Source of the DNA: Phoebastria nigripes
Lineage: Eukaryota > Chordata > Aves > Procellariiformes > Diomedeidae
Assembly (NCBI GenBank): GCA_035582835.1
Contig: JAYKAV010000433.1
Location: 641,851-705,850, forward strand
Direction: 5' to 3'
Length of the DNA: 64,000 nucleotides
Of this stretch, positions 1 to 11,045 are shown in pieces; within the stretch, counting starts at the first letter, position 1, and the number at the start of each line of letters is the position of its first letter. The notes beneath the pieces were generated by a model. It had not been told where the DNA came from. It did not search any database and worked only from the letters and a program-made list of their open reading frames with translations. The position numbers and the translations under genes were made by a program.

Positions 1-30
1 GAACAAACATCAGGATCCCAGAGAGCTCAC

Positions 31-3000
31 CCACAAGCTTTACACGGCCAGAGCTGAGCAAAGTTGGATCATCTTCTTGGACATTTCTGATGGATTCATG
101 TACCAGCTCTTTAATGTGCTCTACGCCCACAGCTTTCCCTGTTGGGCCCATCTAAAATAGAAAAACAGCAGACAAACACCTAATACCTCCTCTATGGTAG
201 GAGATGTATTTTATAGGGCAAGTTACTGTGGGGATTGGAGAGTTTCCAGGAAGAAACTTCAGAGCAGAGTTTCTGAACAGGAGGTGCAAATACTCTGCCC
301 CCTTGGTTTTAAGGCTGAGTAGTCCCAGTTGTATTAGCTACTCAAGGGATACACAGACACGGCCTACAGGGATTCCTAGTAATCCTTCATTTCCAAAGAA
401 ATAATTATTTGGTCGAATTAGCAGCTTCCGTGGCAGGGCCGGTTCGTGACTAACTAACCTCCTGAGAAGAGTAACTTGACCAGCTTTCTAGCACTTCACA
501 GAAAATAATTTCAGGAGTTTAGAAAACAAAGAAACAGACTGTGACTACTTAAGAAGCAAACTAAAAGGAACCTACAATGGACTTGCACAGTAGATTAACA
601 CACTCCTCTCAATCTGAACTGGGTTAACATACAAAACATCTCACGGCAGATAGAGCATCCATTTAGATTCCAAAAATTACTGTATTTCTTTTTACTACAA
701 GCTGGTCTGGGAAGAGTTTAGCCCTTTCCCCCACTCCCTGCTCTCCCCCCAAGAAGCACACACCAGCTGTGGCAAGCTACCCGTCCTGATGCACCTTACT
801 AGCTAGAACTGGAGTCCTGTGGGCTTACCATCCTGGCAAAGCAAGCTGTAAGATATCCACTTCCAGATCCAACATCCAGTGCTTTTGCACCTTCCACAAG
901 CTGATCCTTTAGCAATTCCAGTGCGTGGGCATGCTGTGTGGACAACAAGTACGAGAAGGTGTGAAACATCCCATTTTAGTTTCCTCTCCTAAAACTTTTT
1001 CTTGTTCTAAGCATTATCTGCTCTGATTTAAACACAGCACACCTGGCATTTTGTCTGACACATTCAGGGTGAAATTCAAGTGTTTGATCTGGAAGATCTT
1101 TTTGCAGAGCAGCATTTAGGAAGAGGTTCAGTAATAAGGTGTGAAGCAGCAGGAAAAAATGGACAACATTAATGGTTAGCCTCAGTTGCACAGAATTCCT
1201 ATCTAAGCATACTTTTAAAGCAACTTAAAGAGTATAGGGCAAACTCTTCTTAAAAAGAAAAAAGCTTCACATATATAGTGCCTAAGGAAACAAGCATGGT
1301 AATCATGTCCACGGGATCTGTTTCACCTTTCTACTTTAGTATTTAAGAAAAAGAAAAAATAAAATAAAAAATGGCAAACAAAAAATTTCCTCCATTTCTG
1401 TTAAAAGTGAAAAGTTTCATCTTACCATATGCGGTGCACTGATTGTAGCCTTGTATCCTAAAAGGAAACAAGTGACAAAATTTATGTGATAAAGAAATTA
1501 CAATTAAAATTACCAATGTGAACATTCTTTATTCTCCCCTGCTTTCCCCTAAAAATATGAAAACACTCTTCTCTTTTGCTGCACTAAAGCACTTCGTTGG
1601 CTTAAAATCTCCTCCTGTGGGATTACTAACGAGCGCAAGACGGCTGCACGGTGCTGCAGTTCCCGAGCGTTCCAGCCGCCAGCCCCCAGCTCGTTCATCA
1701 AAACGCTCTGCAGCTCTCGCAGCCTGCGCTCGCTTCCACTCCCTAAGCGGGACTCGGAGCAATCAATGAACATTTTGAACATGGAAAAGCCGTATTGTTC
1801 TTTCCTCTGGATCCCGCAGTTGAAATACGGATGAGGTTTGCTCTACTTGACCTGTCATAAAACTCAACCACTGTTCTGGGGAGAGAGGACCTAGCACGGA
1901 GAACGCAGACCTGCCGAGCCATCTCATGCCCCTCTGTCAGCGCGACAAGCACAGTCAATGCGCACACCGTAAAAGTGGTGATACTTTGCCTGAAGTTGCT
2001 CACCGATAGATTGAGGAGAATCCATGTATGGGAAATATTTGATGTAGTGACCTCTGTCAGTAGCCAACAGCACATCAAAGACTCGCTGGGATTTAATTAT
2101 ACCTTTTTCTGGGAGAAGAAGGAAAACAGAGACAGAAAAGACTTAAATCCTCAGTACTATAGCAAGAAGAGACTTGGAAGGGGCGAGTACAGTTCAGGGA
2201 GTTAGTGGAACTGGGAGAATTCAACCTTAATAAGTGATCTGAGATGGGACAGAAAACAAAACCGCATCCTTCTCAGTTTCTGCTACACCAAATGAAATCA
2301 CGTTATGGTCCCAACCATCAGCCCAGTCTCTCTCGGAGCATGGTGACTTACACCCACAACGTTTCTGGGGCTGTCAAACGTAGCGAAAGATAAATAGAGT
2401 CACACTTTCACTCCTGAAAGCGGAGACGCCGGTTCAGGTTTCAGGAGCACCGGCACAGTGAGCAAACTAAAGTTAAGAGCGATGACTGCAGAAACATTCA
2501 ACACATCCAACATCCCTTCACACCTCATCTCTGAGGGAACTCTTATAGGGGAAAAAAAATCAGCTTTAGCAGCAGGGGAAATTCAAAGCCATTTTTAAGT
2601 GCGTTCCAGCCCGCTGTCCAGAGCGGAGCGGTAGCACCAAGCTCTACTCTGGTCCCAGGGCACCTCACTGGAGGGGAAGCGCAGACTGCCAGGAAGCTCA
2701 GCATCTACCGGCTCAGAGCGATGTCACGTTGTGCAGCATTTTAAAAGGTGTCATGCATTTACCACTTCAGAGGAGCAGAAGGCGGGCCATGGATAGTCTT
2801 TCCTGCCACTTCTGGCATAACGTCTTGTTTCCAATTATAAATAGAACAAGTTCAGATAGGGACAAATACTGAAATTCAGGCAATATTAACTCCAACATTT
2901 CAGAGTGAGCAGCATCACAACGCATCACCATATAACACTAAATATCCTCACACTGAAGCGCCAATAGATTCTATCGGCAGCTTTAGGACGCGCTCTGAAC

Positions 3001-3077
3001 AGGAGCCCGCGCCGGTACTCACTGTAGAGGTTGTTGACTAGCTCGGGGTGCGTCTTCCCGCTTGAAGTCCAGGCCAT
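31..3077 (-). CDS. PCMT1-like protein-L-isoaspartate O-methyltransferase, 5' part of gene
   Basis: The enzyme family uses S-adenosylmethionine to methylate isoaspartyl residues so that damaged proteins can be repaired, normally in the cytosol. I assembled five coding exons on the minus strand: 3077-3023, 2108-2004, 1457-1426, 933-829 and 151-31. Each has GT/AG boundaries and the phases fit, giving 139 residues plus one base. The start gives [18 protein letters not shown]. The conserved TISAPHM block is at residues 58-64, SAM motif I ([17 protein letters not shown]) at 83-99, and the acidic ribose-binding position in [10 protein letters not shown] near 110. The family is about 227 residues, so roughly 88 C-terminal residues lie beyond the left edge. 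The sequence differs from vertebrate PCMT1 at many positions (for example [22 protein letters not shown]), and the neighbour is CCDC32, not the NUP43/LATS1 context of PCMT1. I therefore read it as a paralogue (PCMTL type). An in-frame upstream ATG at 3137 is treated separately. Confidence 0.9.
152..2003 (-). other. Introns of the PCMT-like gene (152-828, 934-1425, 1458-2003)
   Basis: These introns separate the last four visible coding exons. They are AT-rich with ordinary GT-AG ends: the donors read GTAAG at 828-824 and 1425-1421 and GTGAGC at 2003-1998. Apart from one short GC-richer stretch near 1630-1760 I see no embedded gene or repeat element. Confidence 0.75.
2109..3022 (-). other. First coding intron of the PCMT-like gene
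   Basis: A 914-bp intron with donor GTGAGT and acceptor cag (2111-2109 on the minus strand). I see no second gene, known repeat family or structured element in it. Confidence 0.75.
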
Positions 3078-3161
3078 CGTTCTGGCGAAGAGCAGTCCCA
3101 TGAGTGCGAGCGCGGTGCAGGGCAGCAGACAGCTCATCCCACGGAGACCGGCAGCGGCCTG
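3023..3161 (-). other. PCMT-like exon with an alternative upstream start
   Basis: The exon that carries the PCMT-like start has an acceptor (tctctcag) ending at 3162 and a GTGAGT donor at 3022-3017. Two in-frame ATGs lie in it. The one at 3077 has A at -3 and G at +4 and matches the family start. The one at 3137 has G at -3 and A at +4 and would add 20 residues, mostly hydrophobic (MSCLLPCTALALMGLLFAR then T). That stretch resembles a signal peptide or signal anchor. Which start is used cannot be settled from the DNA. Confidence 0.6.
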
Positions 3162-3419
3162 CTGAGAGAGGGAGTTCAAAACCAGCGCTTCGACAGGCAC
3201 CCCAAAACTTAATATTTCCTCGCTGTAACGTCATCTTGCGCTTATTATACTATTCGAAAGAGGACGGAGCTCGCACGTTACGTAGGACAGACTGTCAGCC
3301 CCAGAGAATCAACACCACTACCTTGATTACAGGCAGGAGCTGTAAGAACTAATTACTGGCCGGCTGCAGTTCTCCACATTTAGTGACAAATCACACCTGC
3401 AGCAGCTGCCTCACGCTGA

Positions 3420-4420
3420 GCCCTCGAGAACCCCGTGACGGGGCTGGGCCGCGGGCGCAGGGCGGGAACGAAGCCCTTTATCGCCGGGAGCTGCCGGACG
3501 GCGATGGCAGGCGGCCGGCTTAGGCCGCCGCTGCCCGCCCCGCTGGCAAGGCTGCCGTGCGGGTCTGGGTGACACCGGCTAACGGCCGAGCCGCCGGGAG
3601 GGGACGAGGCCTGCGCCCCGGCGGAGGGCACAGGGACGGGGGTGCCCGCGGCGGGGGCGAAGGGCGGCACCTCCTCGGAAAGGCCGCGGCAGAGCCGGAG
3701 CTGGCAAAGCCGCCGGCGGCGGCGGGAGCGCACCCCGGGCACCGGAGCCACAAGACCCGTCCCTCCCCGCGCCCGGGGGAGCGGCTCCCTCCCCGGCTCG
3801 GCTTGCTGGAGAAAGCGGGGCCGAGAGCGCACGGCCGCCGGCCCGGAGCAGGCCCCGGGCCGCCCCCTCCCATCCCCGCCAGGGGCCCACAGCCACAGGG
3901 GCCCACAGCCACACCGGCCCCGTACCGGCCCCGGCACTCACCGCGCAGCCGCAGTAGGCCCCCCGCGACCCGTTGCCAGGTGTAACGGATCACTTGCCTC
4001 CTCCGCGCAGAAAAAGTTCCGCCCTTTACTAAGATGGCGCCGTAGCGGATTCAATTTCCCTCCGGCATCCTGCCGATTCCCCGCCCTCCGCTGGGCGGGG
4101 GGGCTAATAGGCGCTCTCTCGCTGACGGGGGAGCGCGGCGATTGGCCAGACCCGGACGCCAATCGACGCGCGGTGAGAAGCCGGTTGCGGCTTCCCGTGT
4201 TTACGGTGCGGGCGGCTGCAGCGGAGGCGGTGGCCGAGGCGGGTGCGGGGACCGGGGCGGCAGCCGGAGCGACCCCTCCGTGGCCCCGGGGAAGAGGCTC
4301 GGGCGGTCCCGGGGAGCGGCGGTGAAAGGGGCCTCGGGGGGAAGGGGCGGAGGGGGCGCCGTGCCGGCAGGGGCGGCGCGGCCTGCCTCCCTGCGGGGTG
4401 CCTCAGGCCCCGAGGGGCTC
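3420..4420. promoter_or_regulatory. CpG island, bidirectional promoter of the PCMT-like gene and CCDC32
   Basis: About 1 kb of very CpG-rich sequence separates two divergently oriented genes. On the minus strand a GTGAGT donor at 3941-3936 would end a non-coding first exon that joins the acceptor at 3162. CCAAT boxes occur in both orientations (ATTGG at 4141-4145, CCAAT at 4159-4163). A YY1-like AAGATGGCGCC sits at 4031-4041 in plus orientation, the usual place for YY1 just downstream of a start site. G-rich Sp1-like runs lie near 4090-4105. For CCDC32, candidate non-coding first-exon donors are at 4173 (GTGAGA) and about 4322 (GTGAAA); I cannot choose between them. No TATA box is evident at the expected place. 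Confidence 0.75.
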
Positions 4421-4628
4421 GCTGGGTCCCTGGGTATAAATGCGACACGTTAGAGCGTATCATCGCTCTCTGGAGGGAGGCCACGCTTCCCCGGTGGGAT
4501 GAGAGGTCCCTAAAACATCTGGTGACGTGCCTTGGGCAGAGGCGGGTAGACAGGGGGAGCCTGGGAGAGGGGGTTTTCTGCTCGGTATTCATCATTTAAT
4601 TCCCCCCCCCCACCTCAGGACTTTCACG

Positions 4629-7600
4629 ATGAGAATGATTGAGAGTGTTGACTCCGTGGTCACCAGGTCCAGTGAAGATCTTTGGGCTGAAATCTGTTCG
4701 TGTCTGCCACATCCCGACCAGAAGGATGCTAGCGATGCTTTTACAGACTCCTTCATGGATTCCTATACTGACGGAGGGAGCCAGGGCAGTGGATCAGATG
4801 GCTCTTCCCAAACAAATCTGAAGCCCTGGGCACCCCTGAATGATTCCGAGGTGTATTTAGCATCCCTAGGTGAGTGGTAAGGCTCCGATGTCTCCATTTG
4901 CTTAGGTGCCTGATGACAGCTATGGCTCTGTTTTTGCGGCTGAGGTGACGGTGCTCACAGCTCTGGTTGGAAAGGTGTCTTGCAACTATTTAATAGAGCA
5001 TCTGACTCATTTACTGCAAGTACATTAGTGGAAATGAGAAGCACGGTCATAGCTTNGTCAGCTATGCCACAGAAAGGAACTTTTTATCAAGTACAAACCA
5101 AAGACTTTGGTTTTTTCCCCCAAAATAAGTGGGGTAGGGACACTGCTGTTTTTTCTCTGAAGAGCATGTAGTTCCACTGTAGTTGACTTGGGGAGGGGAA
5201 ATGCATTCTGAACTCGTTATAGAGCCTGTGTGGTTTTGTGTTACCAGTATTTGTCTCATTCTTTTTATGGAGTCTCAGGAAATGCTTCTGAGTGGAAAAA
5301 GAAAAGTGAAATTTCTTTCTGTGACCTGTTTTCTGGGCGGACAGGAGTGGGACAGGTATGGGAAAGAAAGCTCTGATGCTTTCCCAAATCATGCCTGCTA
5401 GAATCTATATTTTAAGATGACAGATCACGCAGATCGTCTTTGCGCGATTGCTTCTCTTAATTCCTGCATAATCTATAAAGCCATAAATTGATTGTGAACA
5501 GTGTAACAGCTGACAGAAACACTTGATACGAGGGGTGATAAGGTTACCAGTACTGGAGCTAACATCCTAGCACAGCTAAGCGCTGCAGCCTTTAGCTCTA
5601 AGGCCATGGAATTTACCACCCTGTTTTAAGTATTTCCTACTCCCTTCAGAGGCCTCATTGAACAACAGCATTCAACCCCAGGACGGATGCTCCTGTTGCC
5701 TGTTAGGAGGAAGCTTTGGGGTTCCCCCTGCTCTCCCGCAGTTGGACTGTGACTCCCTCCACTCGTAGCAAAATATTCCATCTTTATGGCTCTTCTTTTC
5801 CCCTTCTTTCCCTCCTGTGGAGTTATTTTTATCTTGGGTCAGTTTGTAACCTGGTTTGCAGTGCAGCCACACACATAGTTGTCTTGGCTTCCGTAGGAGG
5901 CTGCATGCAGAAACAGGCCAGGAGGAANGGGTGGCAGAAGTGGCTTTTTAAGCTTTTATTTCTGCTAGAGCTTCCATCTTGCCTTAGTTGCTGTTTTAGA
6001 CTATTATTTCACAGTACACTAAGTAGAGCTCTTAGTATCAGATCAAGGGTGCCACAGCAACAAGACATAAATTGCTCTTCAGTATTAATTACTGCTGCAG
6101 TTCCAACTTGTTCAGAAAATGCCAGTGGATTAATTTTTACAAGCAGGCTTCAGACTAGATCTGTGTCTGTTTTCTCACAGCCAGGATGAAAGCATAACAC
6201 TAGCACAAGGTTTCTCTTGTATATTCTGTCTAAGTCGACAGAAATACAAACCCNTTCTAGGTTTGTACCTGGCCAGGATTAGCGATTGTGAAATCATAGC
6301 ACCAGCCTGGCAGTATGTTTGGACAGATATGATAATTCAAATCTTCTGAATTGCTAGGGCCAGAGACTTTCNGTGACAGCTCAATTCTGCGACACAAGAC
6401 AACCTCCAAAAAGCTCAACAGGTGGGCCACAGTGTTGTGAACTAGCCCAATTCAACTAACGATGATATGCTTTTCAGTAAAAAGCATGATTACAAGTCAA
6501 TACCTGACCCAATTTGAGGATCCCATTAATTATAAGGGGATTTTGTGACCAGAGGAATTAATGAAATTTGCTTTCTTGTAGCTTTGGGTACTGTAGTTGG
6601 ATTACCCTGCGTCTGGTAAGGAGGCACTTTTTATCGTCCCCTGTGGCTGAGAAACTCACAATACCACATTCTGTTACGAGATATCCAACTAATAATACTG
6701 TTGCACTGGCATTTTTTCCCCCCCTCAGTTTGGGCGTTATTTGGATTCACACTACAGTTAGTGTGATTTATATTCCATGCCAATTTCTATGGAAATTGTG
6801 GGAACTTAATGCCTGTGAGATCTGAACCCTCCTGTGTGATTTCACAGAAACTGAACAGTAAGTGTGAAAGTTATTAAAACTCAAAAGTGGGCAGAGTTGA
6901 CTGATTGCATAAACCTTATTTCCTTCAGAAGCATCACCTAAAAAATATCATCTTGTATACATACAAGAAATACAGTCATGCAGACTTGAAATGCAGGGGG
7001 AAAAATGACTTTTAAAATATGACTTAGTCTTGAAAAGTTAATTTAACTTTTTTGCTATAAAAGTCCAGATACTTATTTTCTTCCCTTTCAGAAAAACATA
7101 ATAAAGATAATAAAGACCCCTCCTTTGCCTCTTCACAGAGAGAAGACTGATGAGAATTAAAGGATTGTCTCAAGAAGTGACCTCCAAGGATATGCTGCGC
7201 ACTCTCTCCCAGGCTAAGAAGGAATGCTGGGACAGGTTCCTGCAGGAGAAGTTTGAGTCTGAATGTTATGTAGAGGGACATGACTCTGATGAGAGGTAAT
7301 AAGCAAGTCGATGAGAAGGGATTCCCACTTACCGTGTTGGCAAACAGACTTTATTTCTTAAAAACTAAAANAAGGTTTTGTCAGGACTTGTGATAGGGCA
7401 TTATGGCAAAAATAACATCTCATTGCAACTTGGTAAGGCTGTCACAGGCTTTCTGAAACAGTTTGATAATGACCATTTGCATCGTACTAGAGGGAAACAC
7501 ACAGAGCATGTAGGGTTTGAACTTTCAGTGCTCTTCACTGATTTTTGCGTCCCTCAGACTGGGGTGATCCAGCATGGAAACAACTGGAACCTACTTGATA

Positions 7601-9309
7601 ATTTCCCTCGTCACATCTGGGGTAGGGAAGGAATGGAGTGGAGGAGNGGATGTCTAATCTGTCTCAGATTGCTTTTTTTAAGGCTTAACTTTAAAAGTGA
7701 ACCCCAGGCCATTCCCTACATCTTTGTAGGGGCCCAGTTAAGCACTGCCTCAGACACAAGTGGGATTTGAAGGTCTTTATAGCGTTGGTACCAGTCCTGA
7801 GATTAGATTTCCCGAGTGGCTCTCCCTTCTGTGCCTCTCTTACAATGCTTCTGCTCTCTCACCCTCTACCCTTTTACAGATGATGTATGAATTAAGATGA
7901 GAGTCCTTTTCTTTAGCAACCTCACATTCCCAATCACTTATAATGCTCTCCATATTTCTCCTTTCTGAGCTGACATTTTTCATGATTGCTTCTAGCTGAA
8001 AAGAAGATTATTTTTCTCCCTTGAAGAAAATCTACTTAAGCTAGTTTGGGAGTTTTAAGTGTGAAAAATAATCCGTGTTGATAAAGAGTTTTTAGATTCT
8101 TTCTTTGACCAGTTATCTTCAATGTGATTTATATTTAAAAACAAGCATTTGTAGACGTATGTGCTCTTTCTACTCTGTTTTTAAGGGCTGTGGATATTAT
8201 CCATGAAATAATTTTCCTTCCTAGAATTTGACTATGAAGTTAGAGGTCACTCCTGAATGGTGCCGAAGTATTTCATTCTCACCCACTAATGTAATTAAAC
8301 AAGCCTTAACTTTTAAGCACACAGATAATTTCAAGGACATTACCAAGTGAAATTCTGCTCTTGTTAAAGAGCAAGAGCAAGTTAACTTTGTTGTGGCAAT
8401 ATTGAATGACTTGAATCACATTTCTGGAAGATGAGCATACACACACACGCATACACTTAAGAATTATAATATTAAACTTCTAGAGTTATAGCCAGCATTT
8501 AAACAAAGANGGGGTAGATCTGGTCAGACCAGTTATTGTGAGATAGGCTGTAAGACAGTAATTACGCTAGTATATATTTATAAACATCTATAGAATCCAT
8601 AGTATGGTTAGCATTCTAGAATGTACACATACTGCCTTTTTCTTCTTTAATCTTTTGGTGTTATTAATGGTCACACATTTTTATATGTGCTTCCTGTTTT
8701 GGTTTTGTTCCCCTCCCTTCCCCCCTATATTTCCTAATCTTCATCACAAATAGGCAGTTGTGGGTTTTGTTTGTTTGTTTTGTTTCAACACTAGTTTTTT
8801 TTACTTCCAGCCCAGAAAGCTGGAAATTGAATTGTAGTCTTTGGCTACAGAGACAGACTAGTGCTTCAGGAATGTAAAGGTTGATGTCCCTGGTAAGGAT
8901 TCTTTTCATTGAGAAAAATTGGAACGTAAAACTTTTTTTTAACCATAGTTTAAAAAGCCCAACTGCAGCAGAATGTCTTTGTAGAATGAAAGATTCTGCT
9001 TGCTCCTCTGGCACACGGATCAGTCTCATGATAGACCTTGTCTGTGGCAACAGGAGTACCTACAGAGGTGCAAGAAATATACATGGAGGATTTTCCTGAC
9101 ACTTTTTTCATACGTTCCTGTGAGGCTTTGTTGCTCTCTTGTTTCACTTTGTGTCTTTGCTTTCCCTCAGCACNCTAGAACATCTAAAGCGATGGCTGCA
9201 ACCTGATAAAGTGGCAATCAATACTGAGGAGGTACAGTACCTCATCCCTCCAGAATCTCAGCCAGAGAAGCAGGAGACAGAGGAAGAACCTCCAGCTGCA
9301 GAGCAGTGA
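4629..9309 (+). CDS. CCDC32: CCDC32, coiled-coil domain-containing protein 32
   Basis: CCDC32 is a small cytosolic protein; from published work it supports assembly of the AP2 clathrin adaptor, and loss in humans causes a craniofacial and neurodevelopmental disorder. Three coding exons splice in phase: 4629-4869 (donor GTGAGT, acceptor at 4617-4618), 7139-7295 (donor GTAAT) and 9171-9309 (acceptor tttccctcag), 537 nt in all, giving 178 residues plus stop. Human CCDC32 is about 185. Diagnostic blocks are DLWAEICSCLPHPDQ and KPWAPLNDSEVYLASL in exon 1, KDMLRTLSQAKKECWDRFLQ in exon 2, and LKRWLQPDKVAINTEEVQYL with a Glu/Pro-rich tail in exon 3. The start has A at -3 and lies ten bases into its exon, so the upstream exon is non-coding. 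The N at 9174 falls in the third position of a Thr codon and does not change the protein. Confidence 0.97.
4870..7138 (+). other. CCDC32 intron between coding exons 1 and 2
   Basis: A 2.27-kb AT-rich intron with GTGAGT donor and CACAG acceptor. It contains single Ns at about 5056, 5929, 6254 and 6372. I saw no coding exon, tandem array or recognisable transposon in it. Confidence 0.8.
7296..9170 (+). other. CCDC32 intron between coding exons 2 and 3
   Basis: A 1.87-kb AT-rich intron with GTAAT donor and a pyrimidine-rich CAG acceptor. A short CA-type run lies near 8440-8452 and T-rich stretches near 8760-8800. Nothing else stands out. Confidence 0.8.
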
Positions 9310-11045
9310 GATACGCACCAGCCATGCCACAGAGCTGCCTCTTGTCCGAACCCTGATGAAGTTGTATGCAGTNNNNNNNNNNNNNNNNGGGGGAGGCAAA
9401 AGTGCCAATTATCAGTCATTTAAAAGACAAAAAAAAATGCAACACAAAAAAACCCAGCTCTGGACCTCCAGAGATAGTGACTGGCATTTGTTATGGACAA
9501 GAGTGGAATGCCTGTGACATAGCNTATGCTGAACTGAAATCTTACTTTGATCTTCTCCCAGCCTGTAGCAACCTAATCATTCCAGTCTGAATGTGAATTG
9601 TCTGTAGTTCATCAGGAGACATATTAAACAACCAAAAAAAAAAAGCAGTTGTTCAGAAGTATCAGAAAACATGATGGTCTAGAGTAGAACAGATAAAACC
9701 ACTGAATCAGTTTTTCTTCCTGTCTTGTACCTTTTTTATTACTCAATTGGGCATTTTTTTTTTCTTTCCTGCCATGTCCACTGTGGTGTTTTCTATAGAT
9801 CTTCACTATTTAAGTTTGAGTTGGCCCTGAGCTATGCCTGAGGAAGACAGATATTATTCACCTACATGAATTTGGAACCCTAAAGGAAACTATCATTGCA
9901 ATCATTAAATTGATGGTATCATTGACATTGTAACTATTTAACATTCCTCTCTATGTAATGTACCTTCCTACAATATCCCAGTTTATTGGCCAAACTCTCT
10001 ATTATAGAATAGACTGGAGGGGGAGTATTTTTCCCTCTTGTTGGTCATTTTGTACCTGTTCTTTATCTCCTTCAGCCTCTCCAAAAGAGGGTCAGATGAG
10101 ATTCTGTATTGGGAAACCAAGAGCGATAGCCAGGGAGGCTACAAATAACTTGTTTTCATCACAAACTTGCATAAAATTATCTGACTTTAAATATGTTCTA
10201 GTGTTTAATTGTTTTTCATCCTGTTTAACTCTGCAGAGGGTTATTTCCCGTTACTAATCAAAGAATCTGTAATCATGCACTTGTTTAAGACTGATGCTTC
10301 TTTAACCCGTGTTTTCTGTCTTGGCATTGACACTAAAGGTCGATAGAGGGAAGCAGTGTACATCTCTGTCAGATAAAGCTAGTTAAGACAGAAATTGTAG
10401 GGGTAGTTCTAGCAGTTTATGCACACTAGATTCATGCCGTGTTCATTATGTACCTGTATGAAAATACATTTTTAAAAGTAGCTTCTTCATACACCTTCCT
10501 TGTTTCGTGTCTCTGTGCAATTATAAATGGTGCTATTATCTCATTCACTGACAGCTGTTACTTTGTTGGCGCTTCTCCTTCGGTGTCATGACTCAGTGTT
10601 TGTTTTCACAATCAATCAGCTTTATCGGTATAACCACCCACCCCAGGCTCACCATTCACAAAAAAGTTCTCCATTAGAACACACACTTTTTTTTTTTCCT
10701 CTCTAAGACTTGAGAAATACAGTGAATCACCTGAATGTCAGTGACACAAGATTTGCAAGTCTCGTGTCTTGTTGGGGGGTGGTTTTTGTCATCTTTTCAA
10801 TGTCCCTTTTAATTTAACTCTAAAAATAAGTCTGCTTTCCTGTACAGATACAGTGCTGTAAATCTCTCTCACCTGTGATGTCANGCTATAACAAAGATGC
10901 TTCTGAGTATTGACCAGAAATGGTATGTACAAAGAGAGAAAGATGCAATTTCTCTGTCTGTACCCAGGCTTTTTTGTAGTCAATACGTGAAGATGCTTTA
11001 TATTATTTTGTCTATTCCCATTAAAGCTATCGAGAAAGAAATGTA
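9310..11045 (+). other. Probable CCDC32 3' UTR
   Basis: AT-rich sequence directly after the CCDC32 stop, with no further splice evidence. Candidate poly(A) hexamers on the plus strand are ATTAAA at 9623-9628, 9904-9909 and 11020-11025. The true end cannot be chosen without transcripts. A 16-base N gap lies at 9373-9388. Confidence 0.45.
9373..9388. other. Assembly gap (16 N)
   Basis: A run of 16 undetermined bases just after the CCDC32 stop codon, followed by a G-run. Confidence 0.99.

Noticed and set aside
4434..4441. TATA-like tataaatg downstream of the CpG island
   Set aside because: It lies only about 180 bases before the CCDC32 coding-exon acceptor and has no initiator or start-site context. 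The island upstream is the better promoter.
3380..4599. Several Arg/Gly/Pro-rich open frames of 100-227 codons on both strands
   Set aside because: They lie in the CpG island, where stops are rare. They overlap each other in several frames and match no protein family I know.
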